From Streptomyces brasiliensis (GTDB lineage: Bacteria > Actinomycetota > Actinomycetes > Streptomycetales > Streptomycetaceae): a DNA stretch of 64,000 nt. The position numbers and the translations under genes were made by a program. The first letter of the stretch is position 1. Each line of letters begins with the position of its first letter. The notes under the pieces are model-generated. The model was not told the origin of the DNA, made no database searches, and saw only the letters and a list, made by a program, of their open reading frames with translations. The stretch covers positions 124,001 to 188,000 of the forward strand of contig NZ_BMQA01000013.1 in NCBI RefSeq assembly GCF_014647875.1, given 5' to 3'. Of this stretch, positions 1-11,450 are shown piece after piece.

Positions 1-47
1 GGCTACAGGCGATCAGCGCCATCAAGAACCAGGCAGAGGAGTACGCC

Positions 48-527
48 ATGAGCAACGAACCCACCGCCGTGCCCACCTACGTCTACGTCACCTACATCCG
101 CGCCCGCGCGGAACAGGTGTGGCAGGCGCTGACGGACGCGGACCTGACGGCACGCTACTGGGGACACGCCAACGTCTCGGACTGGCAGCCCGGTTCGGCC
201 TGGGAGCACCGGCGGGTCGACGGATCGGGCAAGGTCGACGTCGTCGGCCGGGTGATCGAGGCCGAGCCCCCGACCCGCCTGGTCATCACCTTCGACGACG
301 TCCCGGACCCCGAATCGCCGCGCGAGGCGTCGGTCGTCACGTTCCTCGTCGAACCGCACGAGGACATCGTCCGCCTCACGGTCACCCACGAGAAGCTCGC
401 GGACCAGGAGATGCTCAACGGGATCTCGCAGGGCTGGCCCGCCGTGCTGGCCAACCTCAAGTCGCTGCTCGAGACCGGCGACGTCCTGCCGCAGGCGCCG
501 TGGGAGATGTACCGCTCGCACGCCTGA
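48..527 (+). CDS. SRPBCC (AHSA1-like) domain protein
   Basis: The 159-residue product has the START/Bet v 1-like fold signature of the AHSA1 group: an N-terminal YVYVTYIRARAEQVWQALTD helix, a central YWG segment and a C-terminal helix ending in NLKSLLE. These proteins bind hydrophobic ligands and are often encoded beside an ArsR regulator. The ATG follows GGCAGAGGAG, a usable ribosome site. The same frame is open to the left edge and reads LQAISAIKNQAEEYA, which looks like an ArsR C-terminus. The true gene may therefore be longer, fused to a regulator or overlapping one. Family assignment is firm; ligand unknown. Confidence 0.85.
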   Translation: MSNEPTAVPTYVYVTYIRARAEQVWQALTDADLTARYWGHANVSDWQPGSAWEHRRVDGSGKVDVVGRVIEAEPPTRLVITFDDVPDPESPREASVVTFLVEPHEDIVRLTVTHEKLADQEMLNGISQGWPAVLANLKSLLETGDVLPQAPWEMYRSHA

Positions 528-588
528 CAGGACCCCTCGTGTATGCGATCCGCTGGTCCGTGCGCGCAGGACTGCAGAGAGGGACGAC

Positions 589-1095
589 ATGATGGACACC
601 ACCCCGCTGGCTGACGCCTACCGCACGCTGCTCGACGCGGCGGCCACCGTGGCCGACGCGGCCGACACGAGCCCCGTCCCGCCGGACGGCGAGTGGAACG
701 CCGAACAGATCCTGGCGCACGTCGCCCTCGTCAACGCCGCCACCCTCACGGCCGCCTCCTCGGTCGCCGCGGGAGCGAACACGACGTACGACAACCGCAT
801 GGCCCAGGACGCCTGGACCATCGACCGGGTCATCACGCTCGCCGGGGGAAACGCGGGGCTCCGGGAGCGCATCCGCCTCCAGGGGGACGCGCTGTGCGCG
901 CTCGGCGGGCCGGCATTGAGCGACGCCGAACTCGACACACCGGTGCCCACGCTGCTCCTGTCCAAGGGCACGGTCCTGGTCGATCGGCCGATGCCGCTGC
1001 GGGACCTGATCACGGGCCTCGCGGCGGTGGAGCTGCCCGGCCACACGGCGCAGCTTCTCGCCCTGCTCCCGGAGGGCGCCGGCGCCGCGCGCTGA
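589..1095 (+). CDS. DinB-like / maleylpyruvate isomerase-fold protein
   Basis: This 168-residue protein looks like a four-helix DinB/MDMPI-type protein. Visible signs are an early WNAEQILAHVALVNAAT helix carrying a His, and a late LPGHTAQLLALLPE segment that could supply a second metal-ligand His. Such proteins in actinomycetes are often mycothiol-dependent enzymes or metal-binding proteins of unknown role. GAGAGGG lies just upstream of two adjacent ATG codons at 589 and 592, so the start is ambiguous by one codon. It sits 61 bp after the SRPBCC gene on the same strand and may be cotranscribed. No catalytic role can be shown. Confidence 0.65.
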   Translation: MMDTTPLADAYRTLLDAAATVADAADTSPVPPDGEWNAEQILAHVALVNAATLTAASSVAAGANTTYDNRMAQDAWTIDRVITLAGGNAGLRERIRLQGDALCALGGPALSDAELDTPVPTLLLSKGTVLVDRPMPLRDLITGLAAVELPGHTAQLLALLPEGAGAAR

Positions 1096-1408
1096 TTCCT
1101 TTTGGGCGATGCGCGCGGTGACCGGTCCCCCTGAGAGCCATCACGTAATCGCGAAAGTGCCCGATGGTCGGACGACGGTTGCCGCAGGATCTCTCCGGGG
1201 CTGCAGGAGGCCCCGTCGAGTCAACCGCGATGCCACGGCACACCTTCGGGCTGCCGGCTGCGGCAGCTGCTCCACCTGCTGCTCGGCACATCCGACAGGG
1301 AAGCAGCACAACCCCGGATGAGACCCGACCCGCGACCACGCGGCACAAGGCCCACGCCGGAGCGTTCTGCCCAGCCATCGGACGTCACGTGAATTACGTG
1401 ATGACTCT
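1096..1408. other. Intergenic region with inverted repeat
   Basis: No credible gene was seen in this 313-bp gap between the convergent DinB-like and DUF305 genes. It holds an inverted repeat, TCACGT-gaatt-ACGTGA, at about 1385-1401, just past the DUF305 stop codon. A related half (CATCACGTAATCG) occurs near 1140. The function is unknown; it may be a terminator or a protein-binding site. Confidence 0.4.
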
Positions 1409-2059
1409 TCAGAGCATGGTGCGCATGCGCGTGATCTCGCTCGTCTGCTGGGAGATCACGTCGTCGGCCATCTCCTCGATCCGGATGTTGTTGCCCTGGG
1501 CCTTCACATCGGTGGCCATGGTGATCGCGCCTTCGTGATGGGTGATCATCAGCGTGAGGAACAACTGGTCGAAGGCCTTGCCCTCGGCCGCCCGCAGCTT
1601 CTTCAACTGCGCCTCGCTCGCCATCCCGGGCATGGCGGTGTGCATGTGTTCGTGGCCGTCGGCCTTCTCCGGTTCGCCGTACGACTTCAGCCATCCGCGC
1701 ATGGACCCGATCTCCGGCCGCTGGGCCGCTGCGATGCGCTCGGCGAGCCGTCTGACCTGCCCGGAAGCGGCGTGCTCCGGGGCGAGTTCGGTCATCTCCA
1801 GGGCCTGGGCGTGGTGCTGGATCATCATCTGCGCGTACGAGACGTCCGCCGAGTTGGGGGAGTCGTCCTCCGCTCGCTGCGAGGCGGCATCCTCCGCGGA
1901 CAGGGTCCGGTTCGCCTCCCCCGGTTCGCCCGGTGCGATTACCGACGGGCCGTTGGCCGCGGCAGGCTTCGCCGCCGAACCGGAGTCGCACCCCCCGCCG
2001 CCGAGGACGGCCACGGCGGACAGCACGATCGTGACGAGCGACGCACGGCGGAGCGGCAC
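1409..2059 (-). CDS. DUF305 family secreted/lipoprotein
   Basis: DUF305 proteins have a ferritin-like four-helix fold and are usually found in metal (often copper) handling loci. Here two HH motifs are seen, MMIQHHAQ near residue 80 and MITHHEGA near residue 170, with a His/Met-rich HEHMHTAMPGM loop between them that suits metal binding. A GTG start at 2059 is chosen because AGGAGG precedes it by 6 bases. This gives 216 residues with an N-terminal hydrophobic stretch ending in GGGGCDSG, a possible but non-canonical lipobox. The gene is divergent from the LVIVD gene at 2249, an arrangement suggesting a shared promoter region. The metal role is inferred. Confidence 0.88.
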   Translation of the reverse strand: MPLRRASLVTIVLSAVAVLGGGGCDSGSAAKPAAANGPSVIAPGEPGEANRTLSAEDAASQRAEDDSPNSADVSYAQMMIQHHAQALEMTELAPEHAASGQVRRLAERIAAAQRPEIGSMRGWLKSYGEPEKADGHEHMHTAMPGMASEAQLKKLRAAEGKAFDQLFLTLMITHHEGAITMATDVKAQGNNIRIEEMADDVISQQTSEITRMRTML

Positions 2060-2248
2060 AACGACCTCCTGTGACAGGCGAGTTGGAGAACACCTCGTGG
2101 GGGTGGGCACTTCCTAGCAGGCTTCCGCGCGTTACCGATCAAAAACCTTCATTACAAGTCTGTTGCCCTCTGTTGGTATGTACATGAGAAAGACCATACT
2201 GCGGGATGCGTGAACCGTTCCGAGGTGAACGGAACAAGGGAGGAAACA

Positions 2249-3751
2249 GTGATTCTGTTGAACGACCCACGAACGCGCCGCAGACGCATGGGAGTCGCCA
2301 CAGTCGCCGCCGGACTGCTGGCCGCTCTCCTCACCGCCGTCCCGGCCACCGCGACCCCCGATCCCGGGGACGCGCCGGCCACCGGCAAGGACGTCTCCAC
2401 GAGCGCGCAGGCCAAGGCGCGGGCCGCCGTCGCGAGCGGTGAGATCCCCGGCCAGGACGAGATCGTCCACTCCGCCAACATCGAGCACCTCACCAACATC
2501 CCCAAGGACGCGCTCCCCGGGTACAATTCGGACCTCGCCTTCCAGGGCAGATACGCCTTCGCGGGCAACTACGACGGCTTCCGCATCTTCGACATCAGCA
2601 ACCCGAAGTCACCGAAGACGGTCGCCCAGGTCCTGTGTCCCGGCTCGCAGAACGACGTCTCCGTCTCCGGGAACCTGCTGTTCCTGTCGACCGACTCCTC
2701 GCGCAGCGACAGCAGTTGCAACAGCACCACCCAGCCGGTGACCGAAAAGTCCTCGTGGGAGGGCATGAAGGTCTTCGACATCAGCGACAAGTCCAACCCG
2801 AAGTACGTCGCCGCCGTCGAGACCGCCTGCGGGTCGCACACGCACTCGCTGGTGCCTGAGCGCAGGGACGTCTACATCTACGTCTCCTCGTACTCGCCGA
2901 ACGCCGCCTACCCGGACTGCCAGCCGCCGCACGACGGCATCTCCGTCATCAAGGTTCCGCGCAACGCTCCGGAGAAGGCGGCGGTCGTCGGCTTCCCGGT
3001 GCTGTTCCCCGGCGATGGCCCGGACGGCGGAGGCAACCCCGGCGCGCCCACCAACCCGGGCGTCTCCAAGACCACCGGCTGCCACGACATCACGGCCCTG
3101 CCCTCGCAGGACCTGGCGGCGGGCGCCTGTATGGGCGACGGCATCCTGCTGTCCATCAAGGACCCGGAGCACCCGAAGGTCATCGACCGGGTCCAGGACA
3201 ACGTGAACTTCGCGTTCTGGCACTCGGCGACCTTCAACCAGAAGGCGAACAAGGTCGTCTTCACCGACGAGTTGGGTGGCGGCGGCGCGGCCACCTGCAA
3301 CGAGGCGATCGGCCCGGACCGCGGCGCCGACGGCATCTACGACATCGTCGGCAAGGGCGACAAGCGCAAACTCGTCTTCCGGAACTACTACAAGATTCCG
3401 CGTCATCAGGCGGACACCGAGAACTGCGTCGCCCACAACGGCTCGCTGATCCCGGTCAAGGGCCGGGACATCATGGTCCAGGCCTGGTACCAGGGCGGCG
3501 TCTCCGTCTGGGACTTCACCGACTCGGCCCACCCGGAGGAGATCGGCTACTTCGAACGCGGCCCGCTGACCACCGACAGTCTTGAGATCGGCGGCTCGTG
3601 GTCGGCGTACTACTACAACGGCTACATCTACTCCAACGACATCGCCAAGGGCTTCGACGTCCTGAAGATCGGCGACCGGCGCACGGACCCGGCGAAGCGA
3701 ATCCACCTGGGTGAGCTCAACGTGCAGACGCAGCCCGACTACTTCGACTGA
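2249..3751 (+). CDS. Secreted LVIVD-repeat protein
   Basis: This 500-residue product carries an N-terminal signal peptide (RRRRMGVATVAAGLLAALLTAVPATA) and LVIVD-type beta-propeller repeats. Typical blades read FRIFDISNPKSPKTVAQVL, MKVFDISDKSNPKYVAAVE and VSVWDFTDSAHPEEIGYFE. The GTG at 2249 follows GGGAGGAAACA and is preferred over the upstream ATG at 2210, which has no ribosome site. The protein is probably extracellular. Several Cys and His residues (CGSHTHS, CHDITA, NCVAHNG) may bind metal, which would fit the divergent DUF305 neighbour, but this is inference. A perfect 12-bp hairpin follows the stop. Confidence 0.9.
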   Translation: MILLNDPRTRRRRMGVATVAAGLLAALLTAVPATATPDPGDAPATGKDVSTSAQAKARAAVASGEIPGQDEIVHSANIEHLTNIPKDALPGYNSDLAFQGRYAFAGNYDGFRIFDISNPKSPKTVAQVLCPGSQNDVSVSGNLLFLSTDSSRSDSSCNSTTQPVTEKSSWEGMKVFDISDKSNPKYVAAVETACGSHTHSLVPERRDVYIYVSSYSPNAAYPDCQPPHDGISVIKVPRNAPEKAAVVGFPVLFPGDGPDGGGNPGAPTNPGVSKTTGCHDITALPSQDLAAGACMGDGILLSIKDPEHPKVIDRVQDNVNFAFWHSATFNQKANKVVFTDELGGGGAATCNEAIGPDRGADGIYDIVGKGDKRKLVFRNYYKIPRHQADTENCVAHNGSLIPVKGRDIMVQAWYQGGVSVWDFTDSAHPEEIGYFERGPLTTDSLEIGGSWSAYYYNGYIYSNDIAKGFDVLKIGDRRTDPAKRIHLGELNVQTQPDYFD

Positions 3752-3764
3752 AAGACATCGTTTC

Positions 3765-3798
3765 CCGGTCCGGTTCGCCCGAGGGTGAACCGGACCGG
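3765..3798. terminator. Bidirectional terminator hairpin
   Basis: A perfect 12-bp stem, CCGGTCCGGTTC (3765-3776) with GAACCGGACCGG (3787-3798), and a 10-base loop lie between the convergent LVIVD and chitinase genes. It could terminate both. Confidence 0.8.
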
Positions 3799-3818
3799 TG
3801 CACGCGTGTGTTCGCCCG

Positions 3819-4937
3819 TCAGCGGCCGCCGCCGCTCCGGGTGAACCGTGCGAAGGTGTGGCTGAAGTACCAGGTGTCCTGGGCGATCCCGGAACAGGAG
3901 TTGGCCCCGGCGGTCCCGACGCAGCCGCCGTTGTCGCGCTGGAGCGCCCAGAAGGAAAGGGTGTTGATGCGCCTGGCCTCGGCCCACTTCACGACCGCGA
4001 CCGCGTCCTGCGTCGTGAAGGTCTCCTCTGGGCCGTAGTCGTCGATACCGGGCATCTCGGTGACACCGATCATGCTCCAGAGCTTCGCCGCGCTCTTCTT
4101 CGGGTAGAGGGCGGCCAGTTGGCCGTGCAGGCCGGTCGCGGCGCTCACGGTGTCGGCCGCCATGTCGTGCGTGGCACCGTCCCAGTAGTCGAACGTCATG
4201 ATGTTGACGACGTCCACCCGGGTGCCGTTGTCGACGGCGTTGCGCAGGAGGGCCACCCCGCTGGGTGCCAGTCCGGTGGTCGTCGTCGGCAAGGTGTAGG
4301 AGAACTGCACGTGGTGCCCGGTGCGTCGGGCCCAGTGCTGGACCTCGGCGATGGCCTTGTTGCGGCGGTCGATGCCGGCGGCGTCGGTGATGGAGTCGGC
4401 CTCGATGTCGAGGTCGATGCGTGTGACGCCGTACGTCGTGACGAGGCTCTCGTACACCGACGCGATGGCGTCGACGTCGGTGCAGCTGTCGGCCAGTTCG
4501 GTGTCGGTGGTGTCGGCGCTGTAACCGCCGAAGGACGGGATGACGTTGCCGCCGCGGGCCTGGATCGCGGCGATGTCCGCGCCGAAGGAGGCCCTGGAGA
4601 TCGGCTGGGTGGTGTCGCCGTTCCAGTAGGCGGTGCACGAACCGGCCTCGGCCGTCTGGAGGAAGGCCATCGTGAGGTACTTGTTGCCGGATGCGGCAGC
4701 GAGTCGGGCCGGGCTTTCGCCGGTCCAGGCCTCGAAGTACGGCGCTGCCACCTGTGCGGGCATGGGCCGCGCGGCATGCGACGGCGTCCGCGTCGAGGCG
4801 TCCGCGCCGCCGCTCGCGAGAGCGACCAGCGCGGTGGACAGGGCGGTGACGCTCACGCAGGACAGCAGCGTGCGGGGACGGGGCCAGATCGTCTCATGGA
4901 CGCTCCCAGGGCGAAGTGGGCGGGCGAGGACAGCCAT
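3819..4937 (-). CDS. Secreted GH18 chitinase-like protein
   Basis: This 372-residue protein is a glycoside hydrolase family 18 member, which cleaves beta-1,4 N-acetylglucosamine polymers. The catalytic strand reads TRIDLDIEAD with the acid Glu near residue 179; the first Asp of the classical DxxDxDxE motif is replaced by Thr. Other GH18 signs are YFEAW after the signal peptide, VIPSFGGY, VDVVNIMTFDYW and a late LSFWALQRD. The hydrophobic SCVSVTALSTALVALA segment is a signal peptide. The ATG at 4937 is preferred over the TTG at 4964, because that TTG is the start of a TTGACA -35 box. No Shine-Dalgarno sequence is seen, so the start is uncertain. A dre-like palindrome abuts the start. Confidence 0.85.
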   Translation of the reverse strand: MAVLARPLRPGSVHETIWPRPRTLLSCVSVTALSTALVALASGGADASTRTPSHAARPMPAQVAAPYFEAWTGESPARLAAASGNKYLTMAFLQTAEAGSCTAYWNGDTTQPISRASFGADIAAIQARGGNVIPSFGGYSADTTDTELADSCTDVDAIASVYESLVTTYGVTRIDLDIEADSITDAAGIDRRNKAIAEVQHWARRTGHHVQFSYTLPTTTTGLAPSGVALLRNAVDNGTRVDVVNIMTFDYWDGATHDMAADTVSAATGLHGQLAALYPKKSAAKLWSMIGVTEMPGIDDYGPEETFTTQDAVAVVKWAEARRINTLSFWALQRDNGGCVGTAGANSCSGIAQDTWYFSHTFARFTRSGGGR

Positions 4938-4939
4938 GC

Positions 4940-4953
4940 TTGGACTAGACCAA
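4940..4953. promoter_or_regulatory. dre-like palindrome (DasR-type operator) and -35 box
   Basis: TTGGACTAGACCAA at 4940-4953 is a near-perfect palindrome matching the DasR-responsive element core TGGTCTAGACCA. DasR is the GntR-family regulator of N-acetylglucosamine and chitin genes in Streptomyces. A TTGACA (minus strand, 4964-4959) lies just upstream. Its place at a chitinase promoter supports DasR control; binding itself is inferred. Confidence 0.7.
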
Positions 4954-4964
4954 TCACCTGTCAA

Positions 4965-5287
4965 GGCTCTTTACGATGAACTGACCGCGCCCGGCGGGAA
5001 GTTGGGTCGCCCTCTTCGCGCCACTTCTTGAACGCGCGCGCCCTCGACTCGGCCGGGCGTGCGGTCGGAAGTTGAAAGTTTCCTGCGTCCGAGGGCTTGC
5101 CCGCCCAGACGACTCATCAGTTAAATCAAGTCTTGAACTAAGCGAATTCCCGGGCCTGTTCGACCGACATGCGACCGGGGCAACACAGACGGCCGTTCGG
5201 CCGGCCGTTCGTGCACATGGCAGGGCCGCACCTCGTGCCACCGCTCGTCGTGACCACCGACCCTTCGCACCCGCAGGGGAGTCCCAC
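4965..5287. other. Divergent intergenic region
   Basis: No gene was seen here. The region separates the chitinase from the beta-helix gene. It holds TCAAGTCTTGA at 5126-5136, an odd-length palindrome in an AT-rich patch, which is a plausible operator for the downstream gene. No dre-like site was found in this part, unlike at the chitinase start. Confidence 0.4.
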
Positions 5288-7834
<2,547 letters not shown>

Positions 7835-7841
7835 CCCGGCG

Positions 7842-7878
7842 GCCGGCCGGCGCCCCGCAGCGGCGGGCGCCGGCCGGC
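7842..7878. terminator. Strong terminator hairpin
   Basis: A perfect 14-bp stem, GCCGGCCGGCGCCC (7842-7855) with its complement at 7865-7878, lies 8 bp after the stop of the beta-helix gene. Confidence 0.85.
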
Positions 7879-7968
7879 ACGGCTCGTCGAGCAGGGCGCT
7901 CGTGTCACAGCGCACCGGGCTGTCTCGTCTCAGAGGGGTGTATCCGCCCACCGCGGCAAGGAGTCACC

Positions 7969-8445
7969 ATGGAACCCCGTCTGAACCTCACCGGCAGCCC
8001 GCTCATGGCCAAGTCCATGAAGTACATCGCCTCGGCGAGCATGGTCCTCATCAAGGACTCGACGCTGCCGACCGCGACCCAGAACCTGGTGATGCTCCGC
8101 GCCAGCCAGATCAATGGCTGCGGTTTCTGCACCGACATGCACACCAAGGACGCCGCGCACGCGGGGGAGACCCCGGTGCGCCTCAACCTGGTCGCCGCCT
8201 GGCGTGAGGCCACGGTCTTCACCGAGGCCGAGCGGGCGGCCCTGGAGCTCACGGAACAGGGCACCCGGATCGCCGACGCGGCAGGCGGCGTCACGGACGA
8301 GGCCTGGGCCAACGCCGCCAAGCACTACGACGAGGGACAACTCGGCGCGCTGGTGGGCCTCATCGCCCTGATCAACGCCTCCAACCGCCTGTCCGTCATC
8401 ACCCGCCAGGCAGGCGGCGACTACCAGCCGGGCCAGTTCGGCTGA
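7969..8445 (+). CDS. AhpD/carboxymuconolactone decarboxylase-family protein
   Basis: This 158-residue protein belongs to the AhpD-like alkylhydroperoxidase/CMD family. The redox pair is in NGCGFCTDMHTKDA (CxxC followed by a His), the standard AhpD-core signature. The start is set by GCAAGGAG seven bases before the ATG. Such proteins reduce peroxides through the cysteine pair or serve as small redox enzymes. A 12-bp terminator hairpin follows the stop. The opposite strand is open across the gene, because a damaged convergent gene reads through it. Confidence 0.88.
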   Translation: MEPRLNLTGSPLMAKSMKYIASASMVLIKDSTLPTATQNLVMLRASQINGCGFCTDMHTKDAAHAGETPVRLNLVAAWREATVFTEAERAALELTEQGTRIADAAGGVTDEAWANAAKHYDEGQLGALVGLIALINASNRLSVITRQAGGDYQPGQFG

Positions 8446-8457
8446 GCGGGAGCGGCA

Positions 8458-8494
8458 AACGCCCCGGGCGCCGCTCGCCGGAGCCCGGGGCGTT
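8458..8494. terminator. Terminator hairpin
   Basis: AACGCCCCGGGC (8458-8469) pairs perfectly with GCCCGGGGCGTT (8483-8494), 13 bp after the AhpD-like stop. Confidence 0.85.
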
Positions 8495-8517
8495 CCACCC
8501 GCACGCTGCTGGCCGCG

Positions 8518-9236
8518 GCGGACGTTGACCCCGTTGGCCTCGAAGTCGTAGCTGTTCCGGTTGATCCTGAGGCCGTCGACGGCGCCGATCCACATGAAGT
8601 CGCGGCCCGTGCCCACCGAGACGGTGTAGATGGTCGGCCGCTCGCCGCCGTCGTCGAGTGAGGCCTTCAGTCGGTCGAAGCTGCACCTGGCGACCGGGGT
8701 GCATGCGGTTTCGCCGCCGGTGAGGAACCAGTAGCCGGTGGAGGTGGCGTCGATGTTCCCGCTCCGGCGATCGGTCACCGGGACCGCGTCCGGCACCCAG
8801 ACCAGAGCCGAATAGTTGTCGCCGGGGTGAGCGCTCACGTTCGGGGCGATCTCGAACCTGATGTCCGGCATGTTCTGCGCGCCGCCGTGGGAGACATTCT
8901 CGCTGGTCCGGAAGACATGGAATCCGACCTCGCTCAGACCCAGCACCGAATCGCCGAGGAAGTCGACCTCGTTGCCGAAGTCCGCCCTCTCGGAAGCAGG
9001 ATCGAGCGACGTGGAGTGGTCCGCCACCTCGATTCCCTGGCTTCCCGTCCCGTACGGCGGCCTGGCGGCGGCCCCCGTCACATTGAAGGACCCGTACGGG
9101 CCGTTCCGCAGTGCGGCGACGGGAGAGCCGACGGTGTTACGGGTGATCAGACCCCAGTGTTCCGAGCGCGCATGGTCTCCGCCGGCGGCAGCGGACGCCG
9201 CTCCGGGCAGGACGGTCGATTCGCCGGACCCCGTTA
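8518..9236 (-). pseudogene. Damaged secreted protein gene (both ends affected)
   Basis: The core reads EHWGLITRNTVGSPVAALR, FGNEVDFLGDSVLGLSEVGFHVF and VGTGRDFMWIGAVDGLRINR, the pattern of a common Streptomyces secreted protein of unknown function. At the 3' end no stop follows the natural end (NGVNVRR, near 8518). The frame runs on through the terminator and across the whole AhpD-like gene to 7930. At the 5' end the expected signal peptide is reduced to PGAASAAAGG with no start codon in frame. The only upstream start, a TTG at 9267, lies inside a dre-like palindrome. Both lesions suggest a pseudogene; a sequencing error at either end is possible. Confidence 0.55.
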
Positions 9237-9253
9237 TAGCCCGCAACCGGTCT

Positions 9254-9267
9254 TTGGTGTAGTCCAA
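9254..9267. promoter_or_regulatory. dre-like palindrome
   Basis: TTGGTGTAGTCCAA (9254-9267) differs at a single base from the reverse complement of the chitinase dre-like site at 4940-4953. It lies at the 5' end of the damaged secreted gene, with TATAAC on the minus strand at 9238-9233. Confidence 0.6.
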
Positions 9268-9356
9268 CTCGGAACGCGATCCGCGAGCGCGTTCGGTGGG
9301 GATGTTCCTCGCGTAGCGGGGCAGTTCGACCGCACCGGCGGCCTTGACGCTGCATA

Positions 9357-9396
9357 AAAGTCTAGGCCAAGGTTTCCTCGTGCAGGTCTACACCAA
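9357..9396. promoter_or_regulatory. Pair of dre-like sites upstream of GH3 gene
   Basis: AAAGTCTAGGCCAA (9357-9370) and CAGGTCTACACCAA (9383-9396) match the TTGGTCTAGACCAA pattern at 10 and 11 of 14 positions and are 26 bp apart. They precede a NagZ-like gene, so DasR control is plausible; the matches are imperfect. Confidence 0.5.
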
Positions 9397-9495
9397 TAGC
9401 GTGGCGAGATCCCGCCCTCGTCTCTGCTTCCCACCTCGGCAACACGCGGCTGCGCTCGGCCCGCCCGGCGGCGCCGTGAAGGGATGACGCCTCTG

Positions 9496-10975
9496 ATGAC
9501 CACCATCGCCACCGGCAACGAGACCCTCACCCGCGACGCCCTCGCGGTGTTGCAGCCCGGGTTCGCCGGCACCACCGCGCCGGACTGGGTGCGCCGACGC
9601 GTCGGGGAAGGTCTCGCCTCCGTGGCCCTGTTCGGGCGCGGAAGATCAAGTCGCCTCCCTCACCGAGCAGTTGAGGGCGGAGCGGGACGATCTGCTGGTG
9701 GCCATCGACGAGGAGAGCGGCGACGTCACCCGCCTGGACGTCCACATGGGCTCCGCGTTCCCCGGCAACCACGCGCTCGGTGCCGTCGACGACCCCGCAC
9801 TCACCCGGCGCGTAGCCCGCGAACTCGGCCGCCGGCTCGCGGAGTGCGGCGTGAACCTCAACTGGGCGCCCTCCGCGGACGTCAACGCCAACCCCGACAA
9901 CCCGGTCATCGGTGTGCGCTCGTTCGGCGCGGACGCCCACCTGGTGGCCCGGCACACGGCGGCCTACGTCGAGGGCATGCAGTCCAGCGGCGTCGCCGCG
10001 TGCACCAAGCACTTTCCCGGGCACGGAGACACCAACGTGGACTCCCACCACGCCGTGCCGCGCATCGACGTCGACGAACTCACGCTGCGCGAGCGGGAGC
10101 TGGTCCCGTTCCGCGCGGCCGTCGCGGCAGGCACCGAGGCCGTCATGAGCGCGCACATTCTCGTCCCCGCGCTGGATCCGGAACGCCCCGGCACCCTGTC
10201 GCGCCGGGTCCTCACCGACCTGCTGCGCGGTGAGCTGGGCTACGACGGGCTGATCGTCACCGACGGCATGGAGATGCGGGCCATCGCGGGCGCCTACGGC
10301 CTCGAGCGCGGCGTCGTCATGGCGATCGCGGCCGGGGCCGACGCGATCTGCGTGGGCGGCGGACTGTGCGACGAGGACACGGTGCTGCGGCTGAGGGACG
10401 CCCTCGTGGCCGCCGTCCGCAGCGGGGAGATGCCGGAGGAGCGGCTGGCCGACGCCGCCGCCCGGGTGCGCCGGCTGGCCCGGTGGACGGTCGCGGCGAG
10501 GCGGCGCGCGCAAGCGGACGCGGCACCCGATCGCGAGGTCGGACTGCTCGCGGCCCGCCGCGCGTTGGCCGTACGGCGCCAGGGTCCCGCGTCGCCCCTG
10601 GACGGACCGGTGTACGTCGCGACGTTCAATCCTGTCCCCAACATCGCCGTCGGCGACATCACGCCGTGGGGCGTCGGAGGCGAACTGGGGCGACTGCTGC
10701 CGGGCACCACGACCGGCTCCTTCAGCGGGGCGGAGGCGGGCGCCGAGGCCCTGGCCGCGGCCGGCGACCGCCGTATCGTCGCCGTCGTCCGCGACGAGCA
10801 CCGGCACGCCTGGATGCGGTCGGCCCTGGATGTCGTCCTCGCCGCGCGTCCGGACACGATCGTCGTGGAGATGGGCATACCGCAGTCGCCTCCCCGCGGC
10901 GCCGTGCACATCGCCACGCACGGTGCCGCCCGGGTCTGCGGAGTGGCCGCGGCGGAGGCCGTCGTAGCGGGCTGA
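9496..10975 (+). pseudogene. GH3 beta-N-acetylhexosaminidase (NagZ-like), frameshifted
   Basis: The product would release N-acetylglucosamine from beta-linked oligosaccharides. Visible signs are VAIDEESGDVTRL, NWAPSADVN, KHFPGHGDTNVDSHHAVP (the NagZ His/Asp loop) and IVTDGMEM with the nucleophile Asp. The first part, MTTIATGNETL to VALFGR, is in one frame. From about 9640 the protein continues one base out of frame (EDQVASLTEQL, then RAERDDLLVAIDE). The typical IDEEGG is here IDEESG. Either ATG 9496 or ATG 9484 could be the start. This is a pseudogene or a sequencing error; all later parts are intact. Confidence 0.75.
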
Positions 10976-11000
10976 CCGCGGACGTGGCACGGCCGCAGAG

Positions 11001-11024
11001 CCCCTGGCGCGGACGCGCCGGGGG
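11001..11024. terminator. Terminator hairpin after GH3
   Basis: CCCCTGGCGC pairs with GCGCCGGGGG (9 of 10 bp) around a four-base loop, 25 bp past the GH3 stop. Confidence 0.6.
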
Positions 11025-11127
11025 CCTTCGGTCCTCCGGGGTAGGCCGTACTGAACACGGCCCCGGCGACCGGCAGTTCGCAGGCATTCGGCGGCAGCTT
11101 CGGCGGGTTCGCGTTGACATCGCTCAG

Positions 11128-11139
11128 TGGTCTGGTCCA
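11128..11139. promoter_or_regulatory. Possible dre-like site with TTGACA
   Basis: TGGTCTGGTCCA matches the dre core at 10 of 12 positions. TTGACA lies just upstream at 11114, the same layout as at the chitinase. It precedes the PhyH fragment. Confidence 0.4.
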
Positions 11140-11223
11140 AGCTGAGGGAACCTCGGTTCGATCATCGCGGCGCCGGCATTCAGCCACTCGGCCGCCGAAG
11201 AACTCGATCCCTGGAGTGATCGC

Positions 11224-11450
11224 ATGCCGACGCATGCCCCCTACCTCTGCCGCGCCCCCTCGGAGCGCCCCTACTTCAGCGCGGACGGCGAGACCTATCT
11301 CGCGCAGACACCCCTGCCGCACATCGGCAAGTCCCGGCCCCTGCGCGTGCTGTCCGAGGAGGAGTTCGCCTTCTGGCAGACATACGGCTACGTCGTGGTC
11401 CGGGGCGCCGTCTCGCCCGGCGAAGCGAAGGGCCTGCTCGAATTCGATGG
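11224..11450 (+). pseudogene. PhyH-family dioxygenase, 5' fragment
   Basis: The first 75 residues, from MPTHAPYLCRAPSERPYF to YGYVVVRGAVSPGEAKGLLEF, match the N-terminus of a phytanoyl-CoA dioxygenase-like protein. The iron-binding HxD and distal His are missing because the sequence switches at about 11447 into a transporter remnant. The frame then ends within 75 bases. This is a truncated gene joined to unrelated DNA. Confidence 0.6.

Noticed and set aside
4938..4964. TTG start at 4964 for the chitinase
   Set aside because: The TTG is part of a TTGACA -35 box and the next codons lie across the dre-like site, so this is promoter DNA.
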